Positions 36,382-48,533 of a stretch of 64,000 bases of DNA are shown here, one piece after another. Origin of the DNA: Isoetes taiwanensis. Lineage: Eukaryota; Streptophyta; Lycopodiopsida; Isoetales; Isoetaceae. Position 1 is the first letter of the stretch, and each line of letters begins with the position of its first letter. The stretch lies in contig JAJEKV010000027.1 in the NCBI GenBank assembly GCA_021234155.1, positions 14,148,993-14,212,992 on the forward strand, given 5' to 3'. Below the pieces are notes generated by a model. The model did no database searches. It saw only the letters and a list, made by a program, of their open reading frames with translations, and was not told where the DNA came from. The translations under genes and the position numbers were made by a program.

Positions 36382-39349
36382 GATAATTATATCTTTTTCT
36401 AGAATGTGCTCGGGGCATGGGATCACAGTTCTAGAACAATATATTGGCAACAATTTTTGGCCAACCCAGTAATACATGTGGTATGCCCAACCCAGTAATT
36501 ATATGGCTAAATAGACAGCAAGGTCTAGTCTTAATTTTGCCTTGTAGCTGATTTTATTCAATTTGGGATTTCTACCTTGGATATGAAATAGCAAAAAAGT
36601 AAAGTTTATTTTACTTTGAAAAGCTAGAACTCGAATATTTTATACTGAGTTTTTCTAGGGTTTATTTTTGAGAAGATTAAGGCAGTGCTTTTACTGAACG
36701 GCGCTTCCAGGTATGCCGTTCTTAGGCAAAAATGCCCATTAGCAGATGACCATTTCATGGCTATAGCCATTTCGTGGCTCACAGAGGAACCGACTTAGCT
36801 TCTTTGCCGCTTGCATGCCGTTTTCCGTTTGCATGCTTTGAAGCTTGGATCTGTTTTGGCAAGATCCAAATTGGTTATTATGGCAACATGCTCCAAGCCT
36901 GGCCAAGTTCTGCAAGCTCATCAGCAGATACTGATATATGTCTGAAGGAAAATCAGAGATGCAATATTTCGAAATGTCTTCTCCATCTATAATATCATTT
37001 CGGATTTTGATCTTCCAAGAACTATTCCGGCCCTGTTGTCAGCAGCAGCAGCTTGCCGTCTCATCTTGAACTGGTAGGTCTAAGATTTTGATGCTTCTGG
37101 ATGCCTTTTCCATCTCTAAATTAGATTTTTGAAATGATTTCGGATTTTTGATTCTCTAAGAACAATTTCGGCTCTCCTGCCTTATGATTTTTTATTTGCT
37201 TGCCCCATTTCTTCAAGCAAAGCAGTCTTGTGATGCATATATTGATCACAGAAGACAAGAGAAGCATTATACCAAATGGAATGGCATTTATTACAAGTGC
37301 AAGGAATGTGCCTTTTCCGGGAACGGAATAGCATGTTTATGGCAGAAGCGCCAATATGTGTACAAGGCTAATTCTAAGCAAGTCGAACTTCAGGTGACTG
37401 GTCCTGCTCAGTCTACTTTTTCTTAACAAATGGAATATTGCAGATGCTTATAAACTGCAATTTAGTCTTCAATCCTTGGACTGGTTATGTCTAGATAATT
37501 TTAGAAGCATAAGTTTACCACTAGCATTAGCATTATCTTATCTTATTCTTGATAGCCTTTTAATATTTGGTTATTGTGTTTGGTGATGGGGCCTAGTCCC
37601 CAGGTTTTAGATGGGCTGTTGCCCTTGCATGTGCCGTCCCATAACCCGTTGGGTTCTCGTGGACGTAAAAATTTCTTATCTTATCTTATCTTGGTTATAA
37701 TAAGTTTTGATTTTTTATTTGAAACACCATTTTGCATGATTGGTGCACACCTTGAAGTGATACCACAGTTGCAAAAGTAAGATGCTTTTCGAGGCGATAA
37801 ACTATGCTTTCTGACTAAAAGTTCAGGAAGAATTTACTGAATTTGCTCTTTCATTTTTCATTCCAAAATTCATTTGCTTTACATTACCGAAGGGCAAGAG
37901 GCTACATTGGGTGAAGGACGAAGAGCCGAGAATACCCAATGTACCTTTTGGCCCTGGCATCATTACCATATTCATGCTAATGTTTGCTTGTTTGGCTGCA
38001 GGTACGGATATTCTCCTCTCAATGTGGTTCTCTTGTCCTAGGATTAGGTGTTTTGCATGGATGATGGAATCGAAAGGATGGATTCGGGATGCCAAGTTCA
38101 ACTGGCTGCGCATCTTGGCTTCTGAGGAACTTCTATAGTGGCAGCAACTAAGCGAGGCCTATTTGTTAAAAAAAGCGGCATTATGCTAGACAATATCTCT
38201 TTTGTTTTAAGGAAGATAACTTAAGTTATTACATTATCTTATTCCATGCATAAGTTAATGCTTGTGTATTTAGTTTAACACTTGGGTATCTAAATTTGGC
38301 CAGCTTTTACCATGGCTCATGTATGATGCCTTGTATTTTAATGAAAAAACATCTTGCTCTTGAATTACGTAGTACTAAAATTGGTATGACCATATATATT
38401 AACCTTGAATGGTTTAGCAAATGATCATGTAATTAGTAATGCTGAAATTTTTAGTTCTAAAGGGTGTAAGTACACAGCTGAACTAAAGCATGAACATGTA
38501 TCGTTTAAAGATCATGGAGAAGGTATGCCATCTTGGATTAGCTCGGTCCATGTATGGAATGATAAGGCTATGGAGGGATTGACCGATGTAGTCTGATCTG
38601 CTAGTAAGTTGTTGCTTGGACTAGCTGTTTCTGGGTTTTTTTTAGATATTTCATTTCATTGGTTTTACCAGTGTCGTATCTCTCCATGTTATATTAATTG
38701 AGCAAAACACAATGATTAAACTCTTGGCATATGCATAACTTTTAAGGATGATACTAATATTCTGACTTTATTGTGCCTATATAGGACACATATACAGTAC
38801 ACACATGATGCTCTAGTTGATGCTCAAAGTTGAGTAATCATGGATGTATTCCAAAAAAATAAAAATGGCAATGTGACGCTATAAATGGAGTCAAGGAATC
38901 ATTTTGCGAGATAGCATGGGGCTATGAATAGATTCAAGTGAATCAATCTGCTGACTGCTATTGAACAAAGCCAGAATATAATATTCTGTCATAAGGCACG
39001 TACAATGCCATTTGCCATTGTTGCCTCTAAGAATTTGCCATATGGCTCACCAAAAAAGTAAATTGGCTTTACATTAAATGTAAATAGACAGGCCATCGTC
39101 TGAATATTAAATATGGATCAGCCGCCTTTTTGCAAATTTTGGAAGAGTTTTTAAAGGTGACTCGTATTACCTCTTTCTTTCTTTCTTTGTAATCATGTAG
39201 GAAGCATAGTAGCTATGGCACATTGTAATTATAGGATAGGGCAAGACCCTTACTGTAATGGTAGGGTCTTGCCCATCCTATGATTACAGTACAAACATGT
39301 AAAGGTCTACCACTATCCTACGGTTGGAGGTAGGGTTTTTTTTATTATT
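36382..39349 (+). repeat. Array unit 5 (type B, with insertion)
   Basis: 2968 bp. Carries the insertion at 37470-37692 and the same 12-bp deletion as unit 3 near 36580. B-type markers present. Confidence 0.9.
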
Positions 39350-42082
39350 GATAATTATATCTTTTTCTAGAATGTGCTCTCAGGCATGGGATACGGATTC
39401 TAGAACAATATATTGGCAACAATTTTTGGCCAACCCAGTAATACATGTGGTATGCCCAACCCAGTAATTATATGGCTAAATAGACAGCAAGGTCTAGTCT
39501 TAATTTTGCCTTGTAGCTGATTTCATTCAATTTGGGATTTCTACCTTGGATTGTGGTCCACATATGAAATAACAAAAAAGTAAAGTTTATTTTACTTTGA
39601 AAAGCTAGAACTCGAATATTTTATACTGAGTTTTTCTAGGGTTTGTTTTTGAGAAGATTAAGGCAGTGCTTTTACTGAACGGTGCTTCCAGGTATGCCGT
39701 TCTTAGGCAAAAATGCCCATTAGCAGATGACCATTTCATGGCTATAGCCATTTCGTGGCTCACAGAGGAACCGACTTAGCTTCTTTGCCGCTTGCATGCC
39801 GTTTGCCGTTTGCATGCTTTGAAGCTTGGATCTGTTTTGGCAAGATCCAAATTGGTTATTATGGCAAGATGCTCCAAGCCTGGCCAAGTTCTGCAAGCTC
39901 ATCAGCAGATACTGATATATGTCTGAAGGAAAATCAGAGATGCAATATTTCGAAATGTCTTCTCCATCTATAATATCATTTCGGATTTTGATCCTCCAAG
40001 AACTATTCCGGCCCTGTTGTCAGCAGCCAGCAGCTTGCCGTCTCATCTTGAACTGGTAGGTCTAAGATTTTGATACTTCTGGACGCCTTTTCCATCTCTA
40101 AATTAGATTTTTGAGATGATTTCGGATTTTTGATTCTCTAAGAACAATTTCGGCTCTCCTGCCTTATGATTTTTTATTTGCTTGCCCCATTTCTTCAAGC
40201 AAAGCAGTCTTGTGATGCATATATTGATCACAGAAGACAAGAGAAGCATTATACCAAATGGAATGGCATTTATTACAAGTGCAAGGAATGTGCCTTTTCC
40301 GGGAACGGAATAGCATGTTTATGGCAGAAGCGCCAATATGTGTACAAGGCTAATTCTAAGCAAGTCGAACTTCAGGTGACTGGTCCTACTCAGTCTACTT
40401 TTTCTTAACAAATGGAATATTGCAGATGCTTATAAACTGCAATTTAGTCTTGGTTATAATAAGTTTTGATTTTTTATTTGAAACACCATTTTGCATGATT
40501 GGTGCACACCTTGAAGTGATACCACAGTTGCAAAAGTAAGATGCTTTCGAGGCGATAAACTATGCTTTCTGACTAAAAGTTCAGGAAGAATTTACTGAAT
40601 TTGCTCTTTCATTTTTCATTCCAAAATTCATTTGCTTTACATTACCGAAGGGCAAGAGGCTACATTGGGTGAAGGACGAAGAGCCGAGAATACCCAATGT
40701 ACCTTTTGGCCCTTATTCATGCTAATGTTTGCTTGTTTGGCTGCAGGTACGGATATGCTCCTCTCAATGTGGTTCTCTTGTCCTAGGATTAGGTGTTTTG
40801 CATGGATGATGGAATCGAAAGGATGGATTCGGGATGCCAAGTTCAACTGGCTGCGCATCTTGGCTTACAGGAACTTCTATAGTGGCAGCAACTAACTGAG
40901 GTCTATTTGTTAAAAAAAGTGGCATTATGCTAGACAATATCTCTTTTGTTTTAAGGAAGATAACTTAAGTTATTCTGTTATCTTATTCCATGCATAAGTT
41001 AATGCTTGTGTATTTAGTTTAACACTTGGGTATCTAAATTTGGCCAGCTTTTTACCGCCTTGTATTTTAATGAAAAAAGCATCTTGCTCTTGAATTCTGT
41101 AGTACTAAAATTGGTATGACCATATATATTAACCTTGAATGGTTTAACAAATGATCATGTAATTAGTAATGCTGAAATTTTTAGTTCTAAAGGGTGTAAG
41201 TACACAGCTGAACTAAAGCATGAACATGTATCGTTTAAAGATCATGGAGAAGGTATGCCATCTTGGATTAGCTCGCTCCATGTATGGAATGATAAGGCTA
41301 TGGAGGGATTGACCGATGTAGTCTGATCTGCTAGTAAGTTGTTGCTTGGACTAGCTGTTTCTGGGTTTTTTTTAGATATTTCATTTCATTGGTTTTACCA
41401 GTGTCGTATCTCTCCATGTTATATTAATTGAGCAAAACACAATGATTAAACTCTTGGCATATGCATAACTTTTAAGGATGATACTAATATTCTGACTTTA
41501 TTGTGCCTATATAGGACACATATACAGTACACACAGGATGCTCAAGTTGATGCTCAAAGTTGAGTAATCATGGATGTATTCCAAAAAAATAAAAATGGCA
41601 ATGTGACGCTATAAATGGAGTCAAGGAATCATTTTGCGAGATAGCATGGGGCTATGAATAGATTCAAGTGAATCAATCTGGCCGATCGCTATTGAACAAA
41701 GCCGAATATAATATTACGTCATAAAGGCACGCATACAATGCCATTTGCCATTGTTGCCTCTAAGAATTTGCCATATGGCTCACCAAAAAAGTAAATTGGC
41801 TTTACATTAAATGTAAATAGACAGGCCATCGTCTGAATATTAAATATGGATTAGCCGCCTTTTTGCAAATTTTGGAAGAGTTTTTAAAGGTGACTCGTAT
41901 TACCTCTTTCTTTCTTCCTTTGTAATCATGTAGGAAGCATAGTAGCTATGGCACATTGTAATTATAGGATAGTGCAAGACCCTTACTGTAATGGTAGGGT
42001 CTTGCCCATCCTATGATTACAGTACAAACATGTAAAGGTCTACCACTATCCTACGGTTGGAGGTAGGGTTTTTTTTATTATT
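39350..42082 (+). repeat. Array unit 6 (type A-like)
   Basis: 2733 bp. No insertion. It has cacaggatgctc and the atggctcatg deletion near 41057 shared with unit 2. A further short deletion near 40710 shortens the ggcccttattcatg region. Confidence 0.9.
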
Positions 42083-45077
42083 GATAATTACATCTTTTTC
42101 TAGAATGTGCTTCAGGCATGGGATACGGATTCTAGAACAATATATTGGCAACAATTTTTGGCCAACCCAGTAATACATGTGGTATGCCCAACCCAGTAAT
42201 TATATGGCTAAATAGACAGCAAGGTCTAGTCTTAATTTTGCCTTGTAGCTGATTTCATTCAATTTGGGATTTCTACCTTAGATTGTGGTCCACATATGAA
42301 ATAACAAAAAAGTAAAGTTTATTTTACTTTGAAAAGCTAGAACTCGAATATTTTATACTGAGTTTTTCTAGTGTTTATTTTTGAGAAGATTAAGGCAGTG
42401 CTTTTACTGAACGACGCTTCCAGGTATGCCGTTCTTAGGCAAAAATGCCCATTAGCAGATGACCATTTCATGGCTATAGCCATTTCGTGGCTCACAGAGG
42501 AACCGACTTAGCTTCTTTGCCGCTTGCATGTCGTTTGCCATTTGCATGCTTTGAAGCTTGGATCTGTTTTGGCAAGATCCAAATTGGTTATTATGGCAAC
42601 ATGCTCCAAGCCTGGCCAATTCTGCAAGCTCATCAGCAGATACTGATATATGTCTGAAGGAAAATCAGAGATGCAATATTTCGAAATGTCTTCTCCATCT
42701 ATAATATCATTTCGGATTTTGATCCTCCAAGAACTATTCCGGTCCTGTTGTCAGCAGCCAGCAGCTTGCCGTCTCATCTTGAACTGGTAGGTCTAAGATT
42801 TTGATGCTTCTGGACGCCTTTTCCATCTCTAAATTAGATTTTTGAGATGATTTCGGATTTTTGATTCTCTAAGAACAATTTCGGCTCTCCTGCCTTATGA
42901 TTTTTTATTTGCTTGCCCCATTTCTTCAAGCAAAGCAGTCTTGTGATGCATATATTGATCACAGAAGACAAGAGAAGCATTATACCAAATGGAATGGCAT
43001 TTATTACAAGTGCAAGGAATGTGCCTTTTCCGGGAACGGAATAGCATGTTTATGGCAGAAGCGCCAATATGTGTACAAGGCTAATTCTAAGCAAGTCGAA
43101 CTTCAGGTGACTGGTCCTGCTCAGTCTACTTTTTCTTAACAAATGGAATATTGCAGATGCTTATAAACTGCAATTTAGTCTTCAATCCTTGGACTGGTTA
43201 TGTCTAGATAATTTTAGAAGCATAAGTTTACCACTAGCATTAGCATTATCTTATCTTATCCTTGATAGCCTTTTAATATTTGGTTATTGTGTTTGGTGAT
43301 GGGGCCTAGTCCCCAGGTTTTAGATGGGCTTGTTGTTCTTGCATATGTTAGGCCCCATAACCCGTTGGGTTCTCGTGGACGTAAAAATTTCTTATCTTAT
43401 CTTATCTTGGTTATAATAAGTTTTGATTTTTTATTTGAAACACCATTTTGCATGATTGGTGCACACATTGAAGTGATACCACAGTTGCAAAAGTAAGATG
43501 CTTTCGAGGCGATAAACTATGCTTTCTGACTAAAAGTTCAGGAAGAATTTACTGAATTTGCTCTTTCATTTTTCATTCCAAAATTCGTTTGCTTTACATT
43601 ACCGAAGGGCAAGAGGCTACATTGGGTGAAGGACGAAGAGCCGAGAATACCCAATGTACCTTTTGGCCCTGGCATCATTACCATATTCATGCTAATGTTT
43701 GCTTGTTTGGCTGCATGTATGGATATTCTCCTCTCAATGTGGTTCTCTTGTCCTAGGATTAGGTGTTTTGCATGGATGATGGAATCGAAAGGATGGATTC
43801 GGGATGCCAAGTTCAACTGGCTGCGCATCTTGGCTTACAGGAACTTCTATAGTGGCAGCAACTAACTGAGGCCTATTTGTTAAAAAAAAGCGGCATTATG
43901 CTAGACAATATCTCTTTTGTTTTAAGGAAGATAACTTAAGTTATTCTGTTATCTTATTCCATGCATAAGTTAATGCTTGTGTATTTAGTTTAACACTTGG
44001 GTATCTAAATTTGGCCAGCTTTTTACCATGGCTCATGTATGATGCCTTGTATTTTAATGAAAAAAGCATCTTGCTCTTGAATTCTGTAGTACTAAAATTG
44101 GTATGACCATATATATTAACCTTGAATGGTTTAGCAAATGATCATGTAATTAGTAATGCTGAAATTTTTAGTTCTAAAGGGTGTAAGTACACAGCTGAAC
44201 TAAAGCATGAACATGTATCGTTTAAAGATCATGGAGAAGGTATGCCATCTTGGATTAGCTCGGTCCATGTATGGAATGATAAGGCTATGGAGGGATTGAC
44301 CGATGTAGTCTGATCTGCTAGTAAGTTGTTGCTTGGACTAGCTGTTTCCGGGTTTTTTTTAGATATTTCATTTCATTGGTTTTACCAGTGTCGTATCTCT
44401 CCATGTTATATTAATTGAGCAAAACGCAATGATTGAACTCTTGGCATATGCATAACTTTTAAGGATGATACTAATATTCTGACTTTATTGTGCCTATACA
44501 GGACACATATACAGTACACACAGGATGCTCAAGTTGATGCTCAAAGTTGAGTAATCATGGATGTATTCCAAAAAAATAAAAATGGCAATGTGACGCTATA
44601 AATGGAGTCAAGGAATCATTTTGCGAGATAGCATGGGGTTATGAATAGATTCAAGTGAATCAATCTGCTGACTGCTATTGAACAAAGCCAGAATATAATA
44701 TTCTGTCATAAGGCACGTACAATGCCATTTGCCATTGTTGCCTCTAAGAATTTGCATGGCTGGATAAGTCTAGGCATGGCAGGATATCCTGTGCATGGCT
44801 GGATGTCTGGATCTTGGAAACAGGGTCTGGACCTGTATATATATTAACCTTGAATGGTTTAGCAAATGATCATGTAATTAGTAATGCTGAAATTTTTAGT
44901 TCTAAAGGGTGTAAGTACACAGCTGAACTAAAGCATGAACATGTATCGTTTAAAGATCATGGAGAAGGTATGCCATCTTGGATTAGCTCGGTCCATGTAT
45001 GGAATGATAAGGCTATGGAGGGATTGACCGATGTAGTCTGATCTGCTAGTAAGTTGTTGGTTGGACTAGATGTTTCC
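42083..45077 (+). repeat. Array unit 7 (type B, rearranged end)
   Basis: About 2990 bp with the insertion at 43183-43408. After 44754 (taagaatttgc) the unit breaks. About 75 bp of non-array sequence with repeated gcatggctggat follows, and then array sequence resumes at about 44838 from an earlier position (ttaaccttgaatgg) before ending at poly-T. Confidence 0.9.
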
Positions 45078-45078
45078 G

Positions 45079-45079
45079 T

Positions 45080-45113
<34 letters not shown>
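45079..45113. repeat. Poly-T run marking the right end of the array
   Basis: About 34 T residues follow gtttccgtgg. Inside the array the matching place reads gtttccgggtttttttt and continues agatatttc. Beyond the run the sequence is unrelated to the array. Confidence 0.9.
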
Positions 45114-45114
<1 letters not shown>

Positions 45115-45116
<2 letters not shown>

Positions 45117-45560
45117 TTAATTATTTGATAGGGCTTTCACACTATACATTGGAGTTAAGAATGAGCTCCTCTATTAATTGCTTTAGGGGTGTGGAATCCA
45201 CAAAATTTAGTATTTAACCATGGAGTGTTAAATAAAGGTGAATGGTAATTCTACCATATAGACTATGGTCTGGAATTGTCTGCAGTAAGAGAACGTTCCC
45301 TCTGTAGTATGGCTAACCAAATAGAGGAAATTTTGCTCCCCTTTCTCCCTTTTAAAAAAAATATTCTGATTAGACATTGTCTCTAACTTTGAATAAGCAT
45401 GAGATAATAACTCACACAATCACAAGTTTGGATATGATAACAGATGCATAAGGCACATTTAGATAGTGCTGAAACAGTTACCATCTATCTTTGTATATTA
45501 GAGATCATGGCCAAAACCACCGAGTGCCTAAACTAGGCTGGAGTAGATAGAACCTTTATT
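45115..45560. other. No gene recognised
   Basis: AT-rich right flank of the array. Nothing recognised. Confidence 0.4.
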
Positions 45561-45564
45561 GATA

Positions 45565-45840
45565 CGCGGGAATTTCCAAACATGGGCATTAAGGACTAGC
45601 CACCAAGAGTTATTGCTAATGACACAAGAACCAAACTTTAAGTGTATGGGAGATACGATATTATCTATGGTTAATGCACTATATACTCTAGATAGGAATG
45701 CTAAAACATTTTAGTCATATATGGGAAACTCCAAGCAAGGGGCATTAAAGGCCAACCACCAAGGGTTATTACTTGTGGCAGAAGGCAGATACCGGACTTC
45801 AAGAAAATAGGGGATGTGATTTTTTCTATAGTCTCCCTCC
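45565..45840. repeat. Diverged direct duplication, spacing about 155 bp
   Basis: About 45569-45675 and 45723-45835 share ggaa-ctccaa-ca, gggcattaa, ccaccaag-gttatt, aac/gg..ttcaag and gggagat/ggggatgtgat blocks. Non-coding. Confidence 0.7.
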
Positions 45841-45849
45841 CCCCAAAAA

Positions 45850-46170
45850 GAATGGGATACGATTCAGATGGAAGGGAGACGTCTAGCAGTGAAGAGGAAA
45901 AGCTAGAAGCGGAGGCATTGAGAAGGGAATTTGCTGCATGCCGTTGCAAAGCAGATCCAAAGCGACATTCAAGCATGGATCCCAAATTCAACAGAGGTGG
46001 ATTTGGGCAGAAACGAAGCTTCTATGGAAGAGAGGAGCGAAGTGGATACCAAAAAGGGTACAAAAGCTCATACAATAAGAACCAAGAGGAGCATCATTCT
46101 GCACAAAATGTCAAGATGACACAAGAATGTAACTACGACCCGGACGAACTACAGGTTTTCCTAAACTTTA
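45850..46170 (+). other. Unassigned open frame, polar (possible exon or relic)
   Basis: A 121-codon plus frame (45816-46181). The part from about 45852 is strongly charged, with runs of Ser/Glu, then Lys/Arg/Gly/Tyr (GFGQKRSFYGREERSGYQKG), ending DPDELQ. A possible donor (ctacag/gttttc) lies at 46152-46157. No family recognised. It could be an exon of a disordered nuclear protein or a retroelement relic. Confidence 0.3.
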
Positions 46171-46451
46171 ACAGTCTTTGATTTCTGTAAATCCGGCTGT
46201 AGGTAAAGGGAAATCGGCTAACAAAAAGGAAGAACAGCCAGAGGTTATCATATAAATGTTCTTATTATAGATAAGAGCCATGTTAACGTATTTCTGATAG
46301 CATTAGATCAGTCCAAAGGGATTTCATAGTTATGGCCTTGAACATGCAAGGACTGCACAGTAGGCTATGGAATGGTCTAAGTTAATACATCTAAAATAGC
46401 TGCAGCGCTGTGAAGTAAACATAATAGCACAAGTGCAGGTTACATAAACAT

Positions 46452-46650
46452 AAGCAGCAGATTCTCATTATGAAGAATGGGAGCCAGATCTCTATTTTAA
46501 CAAATTTCTGTTTTAACAAATGTTGATCTCTGTTTTAACAAATGTTGAACATAGGCAGCAGATTCTCATTATGAAGAATGGGAACCAGATCTCTATTTTA
46601 ACAAATTTCTGATTTAACAAATGTTGATCTCTGTTTTAACAAAGGTAGAA
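46452..46650. repeat. 101-bp tandem duplication
   Basis: The block starting cagcagattctcattatgaa at about 46455 recurs at about 46556 with few changes. It also contains a smaller internal repeat ttttaacaaatgttga. Confidence 0.9.
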
Positions 46651-46761
46651 CACAAATCCAGTTTGAAAACCTCATATGCCACGGGTTTTTGTTAAATAAA
46701 TTGGCTGGATATTATGTTGATTTGTTACAGTATCATTAGATTCTTGTAGACCATTCTAGAC

Positions 46762-46905
46762 TTACAGGGGCAAAAGGAACAATGGGTCAGCGAAGAGCTG
46801 AAAATCCCAAAGTACCTTTTGGCCCTTGTAGTATTACCAAGATTATTGCTAATATCTACTTGTTTGGCTGCAGGTACGGGATTTTACTCTCATTGTCTCT
46901 TTTGC
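46762..46905 (+). repeat. Diverged relative of part of the array unit
   Basis: Compared with array positions such as 32178-32305, this stretch shares acattgggt/caatgggt, gaagagc-ga-aat-ccaa, gtaccttttggccct and attacca, then ttgtttggctgcaggtacgg and attctcctctc/attttactctc. It is collinear but clearly diverged, and lies about 1.7 kb beyond the array. The flanks do not match the unit. Confidence 0.75.
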
Positions 46906-46989
46906 TTCCTAGGTTGAATGGTCTACTGCAGTCTTGGAGTAATAGCTCGTGTATGGCTGATGGCATGAAAAATGAGTCTTCAAAAAACA

Positions 46990-48530
46990 TACACTACATC
47001 AACATGGTTTAGTATTATCATACCTTTGCTGTCATGCTCATTTTGGAGCTGTTTATGGTAACAGACATGAGCACTTAGTACATGCAGGTTTTTCAGTCTA
47101 TTTTCAGGAAAGTTGACTGATATAAGCTGTAGCATGAATGTATCGGCTTTGTTTACATAGATGATATGTCCTTCTCTGTTTTTAAGCTACAAGATGCCTT
47201 AAACAAAAGGTTTTTTCAAGAAGGTTTGAGGCTGGCACTTATAAACAAGCATTAAATATTGTATGCTTTAGGCAGTCTTATGACTTTGAATATATATGTG
47301 ACAATTTTTCCATTCAGCTATATGCTGTGTTGGCTACAAATAGAAATTTACTGAAAGTTTTAGTTAATGATACTGCCCGAATTTTTTCCAATCACATAGG
47401 GAACAACAGATCTGATTATAGCCACGTGGACAGATGCTAAAAATATCCTTAGATGGTAGATGTGACCCTAGGAATGAGAAAAGATCATGATAATGCTGGA
47501 GTGCAGAAGAACCAAACAAAACATGCTATTGATTCATGTCCAAAGGAATAAATAATCCCTTGTGTTAAGGTTTACCAGAGTTCTGAAGTAAGAATCTCGA
47601 TGTCCATAGAGATACAAAATTCATACTTAATAAAGTGTGAAGAGATCTTTAACAAATAATATTCAAAGACTTGAGCCTTTATTATCCAGAGAAAGTTACA
47701 AAGAACAATGGGGATTGAAAACTCAGTAGAGAGAATGTCCACTAGAGCAAAACCACCCCACTCAAATACAACATCTAAACAATATGAAGAGCAAGCAAAA
47801 TCTCAGAAGTGTGAATCTGAAGATAGTGCTCCCAAATATGGCTCTTCATCTCATTAGCAATTGATGAGCACCTGAATGCTTTGACAATTCGTTGTTGGGC
47901 ATCAAGAAGGATCTGTGCATCTGAACAAGCAAGACCTTTGAACTAGTAAATGTGTGCCCGGCATTGCCGGGCTAAAGTCCTGGCATGTGTTTTTGCTCGG
48001 CCTTTAACATCCATATGTGCAACTTCGATCAACAACACGTCTTAATAATCACAAGAATGGACATTATTTGCGTTTATGGATTTCAATAGAGAAAACGATG
48101 CTTTCGAACCATACATAATCATACATCCAATTTCGAATTTTTATTTTTTCGATGGCTATTTTTTCTGGGTTCTGCCTCACGCGAGGCCGACACGTATGAA
48201 ATATTTTGGGGCCGTTTTCTTCGGCTGCAAGCAAGCCCTGCTATGGCGCTTCCTTCTGTTTCTTCTATGGCGTGCATGCATTGTTTGCTCTGAATCTTTG
48301 CCGTTCCTTTGTTGTTTCCTGTCATGGCATAGCAGCAGAGGACGCCAAAGCTACAAGAGAACCTCTGCAAATGATCACTATCTTAGCGCGCAAACCACCG
48401 CTGCAGCTTTTTCTCTGATCGTCGGAATGCTTGAATCAAGCATATGAACCAGAGATGCACGGCAAAACGCGGGAAAAAACGGCGAGCGATCCGGGGGGGT
48501 TTGTGTTGCTCCAGAATGACATCTTGAGTG
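46990..48530. other. Unassigned; 5' flank of the Mpv17-like gene
   Basis: No gene recognised. Around 47950-47975 there is a short palindromic GC patch (gcccggcattgccgggc). 48180-48500 is GC-richer with short overlapping frames and probably holds the promoter or 5' UTR of the gene starting at 48534. Confidence 0.4.
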
Positions 48531-48533
48531 GTT

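Larger units (their letters stand above)
24161..45110. repeat. Tandem array of eight 2.7-3.0 kb units (higher-order repeat)
   Basis: The landmark gataattatatc recurs at 24195, 25190, 27934, 30664, 33633, 36382, 39350 and (as gataattacatc) 42083, always in direct orientation. Full units are about 2744, 2730, 2969, 2749, 2968, 2733 and 2993 bp. Alternating marker bases and a 223-bp insertion in units 3, 5 and 7 show that the effective repeat is a dimer of about 5.7 kb. Unit 0 is internally deleted and unit 7 is deleted near its end; poly-T runs flank both. No known satellite, rDNA or gene family was recognised. Each unit carries a 63-nt hairpin and short frames (80 and 63 codons). The array sits 5' of the PTST-type gene and may contain transcribed non-coding sequence; nothing in the sequence proves it. 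Confidence 0.95.

Noticed and set aside
24195-45077. CRISPR-like or rDNA interpretation of the direct repeats
   Set aside because: Units are 2.7-3.0 kb with no spacer structure, no rRNA sequence was recognised, and the context is a plant nuclear genome.
47950-47975. GC palindrome gcccggcattgccgggc as a terminator or regulatory site
   Set aside because: Too short, with no supporting context in a plant genome.
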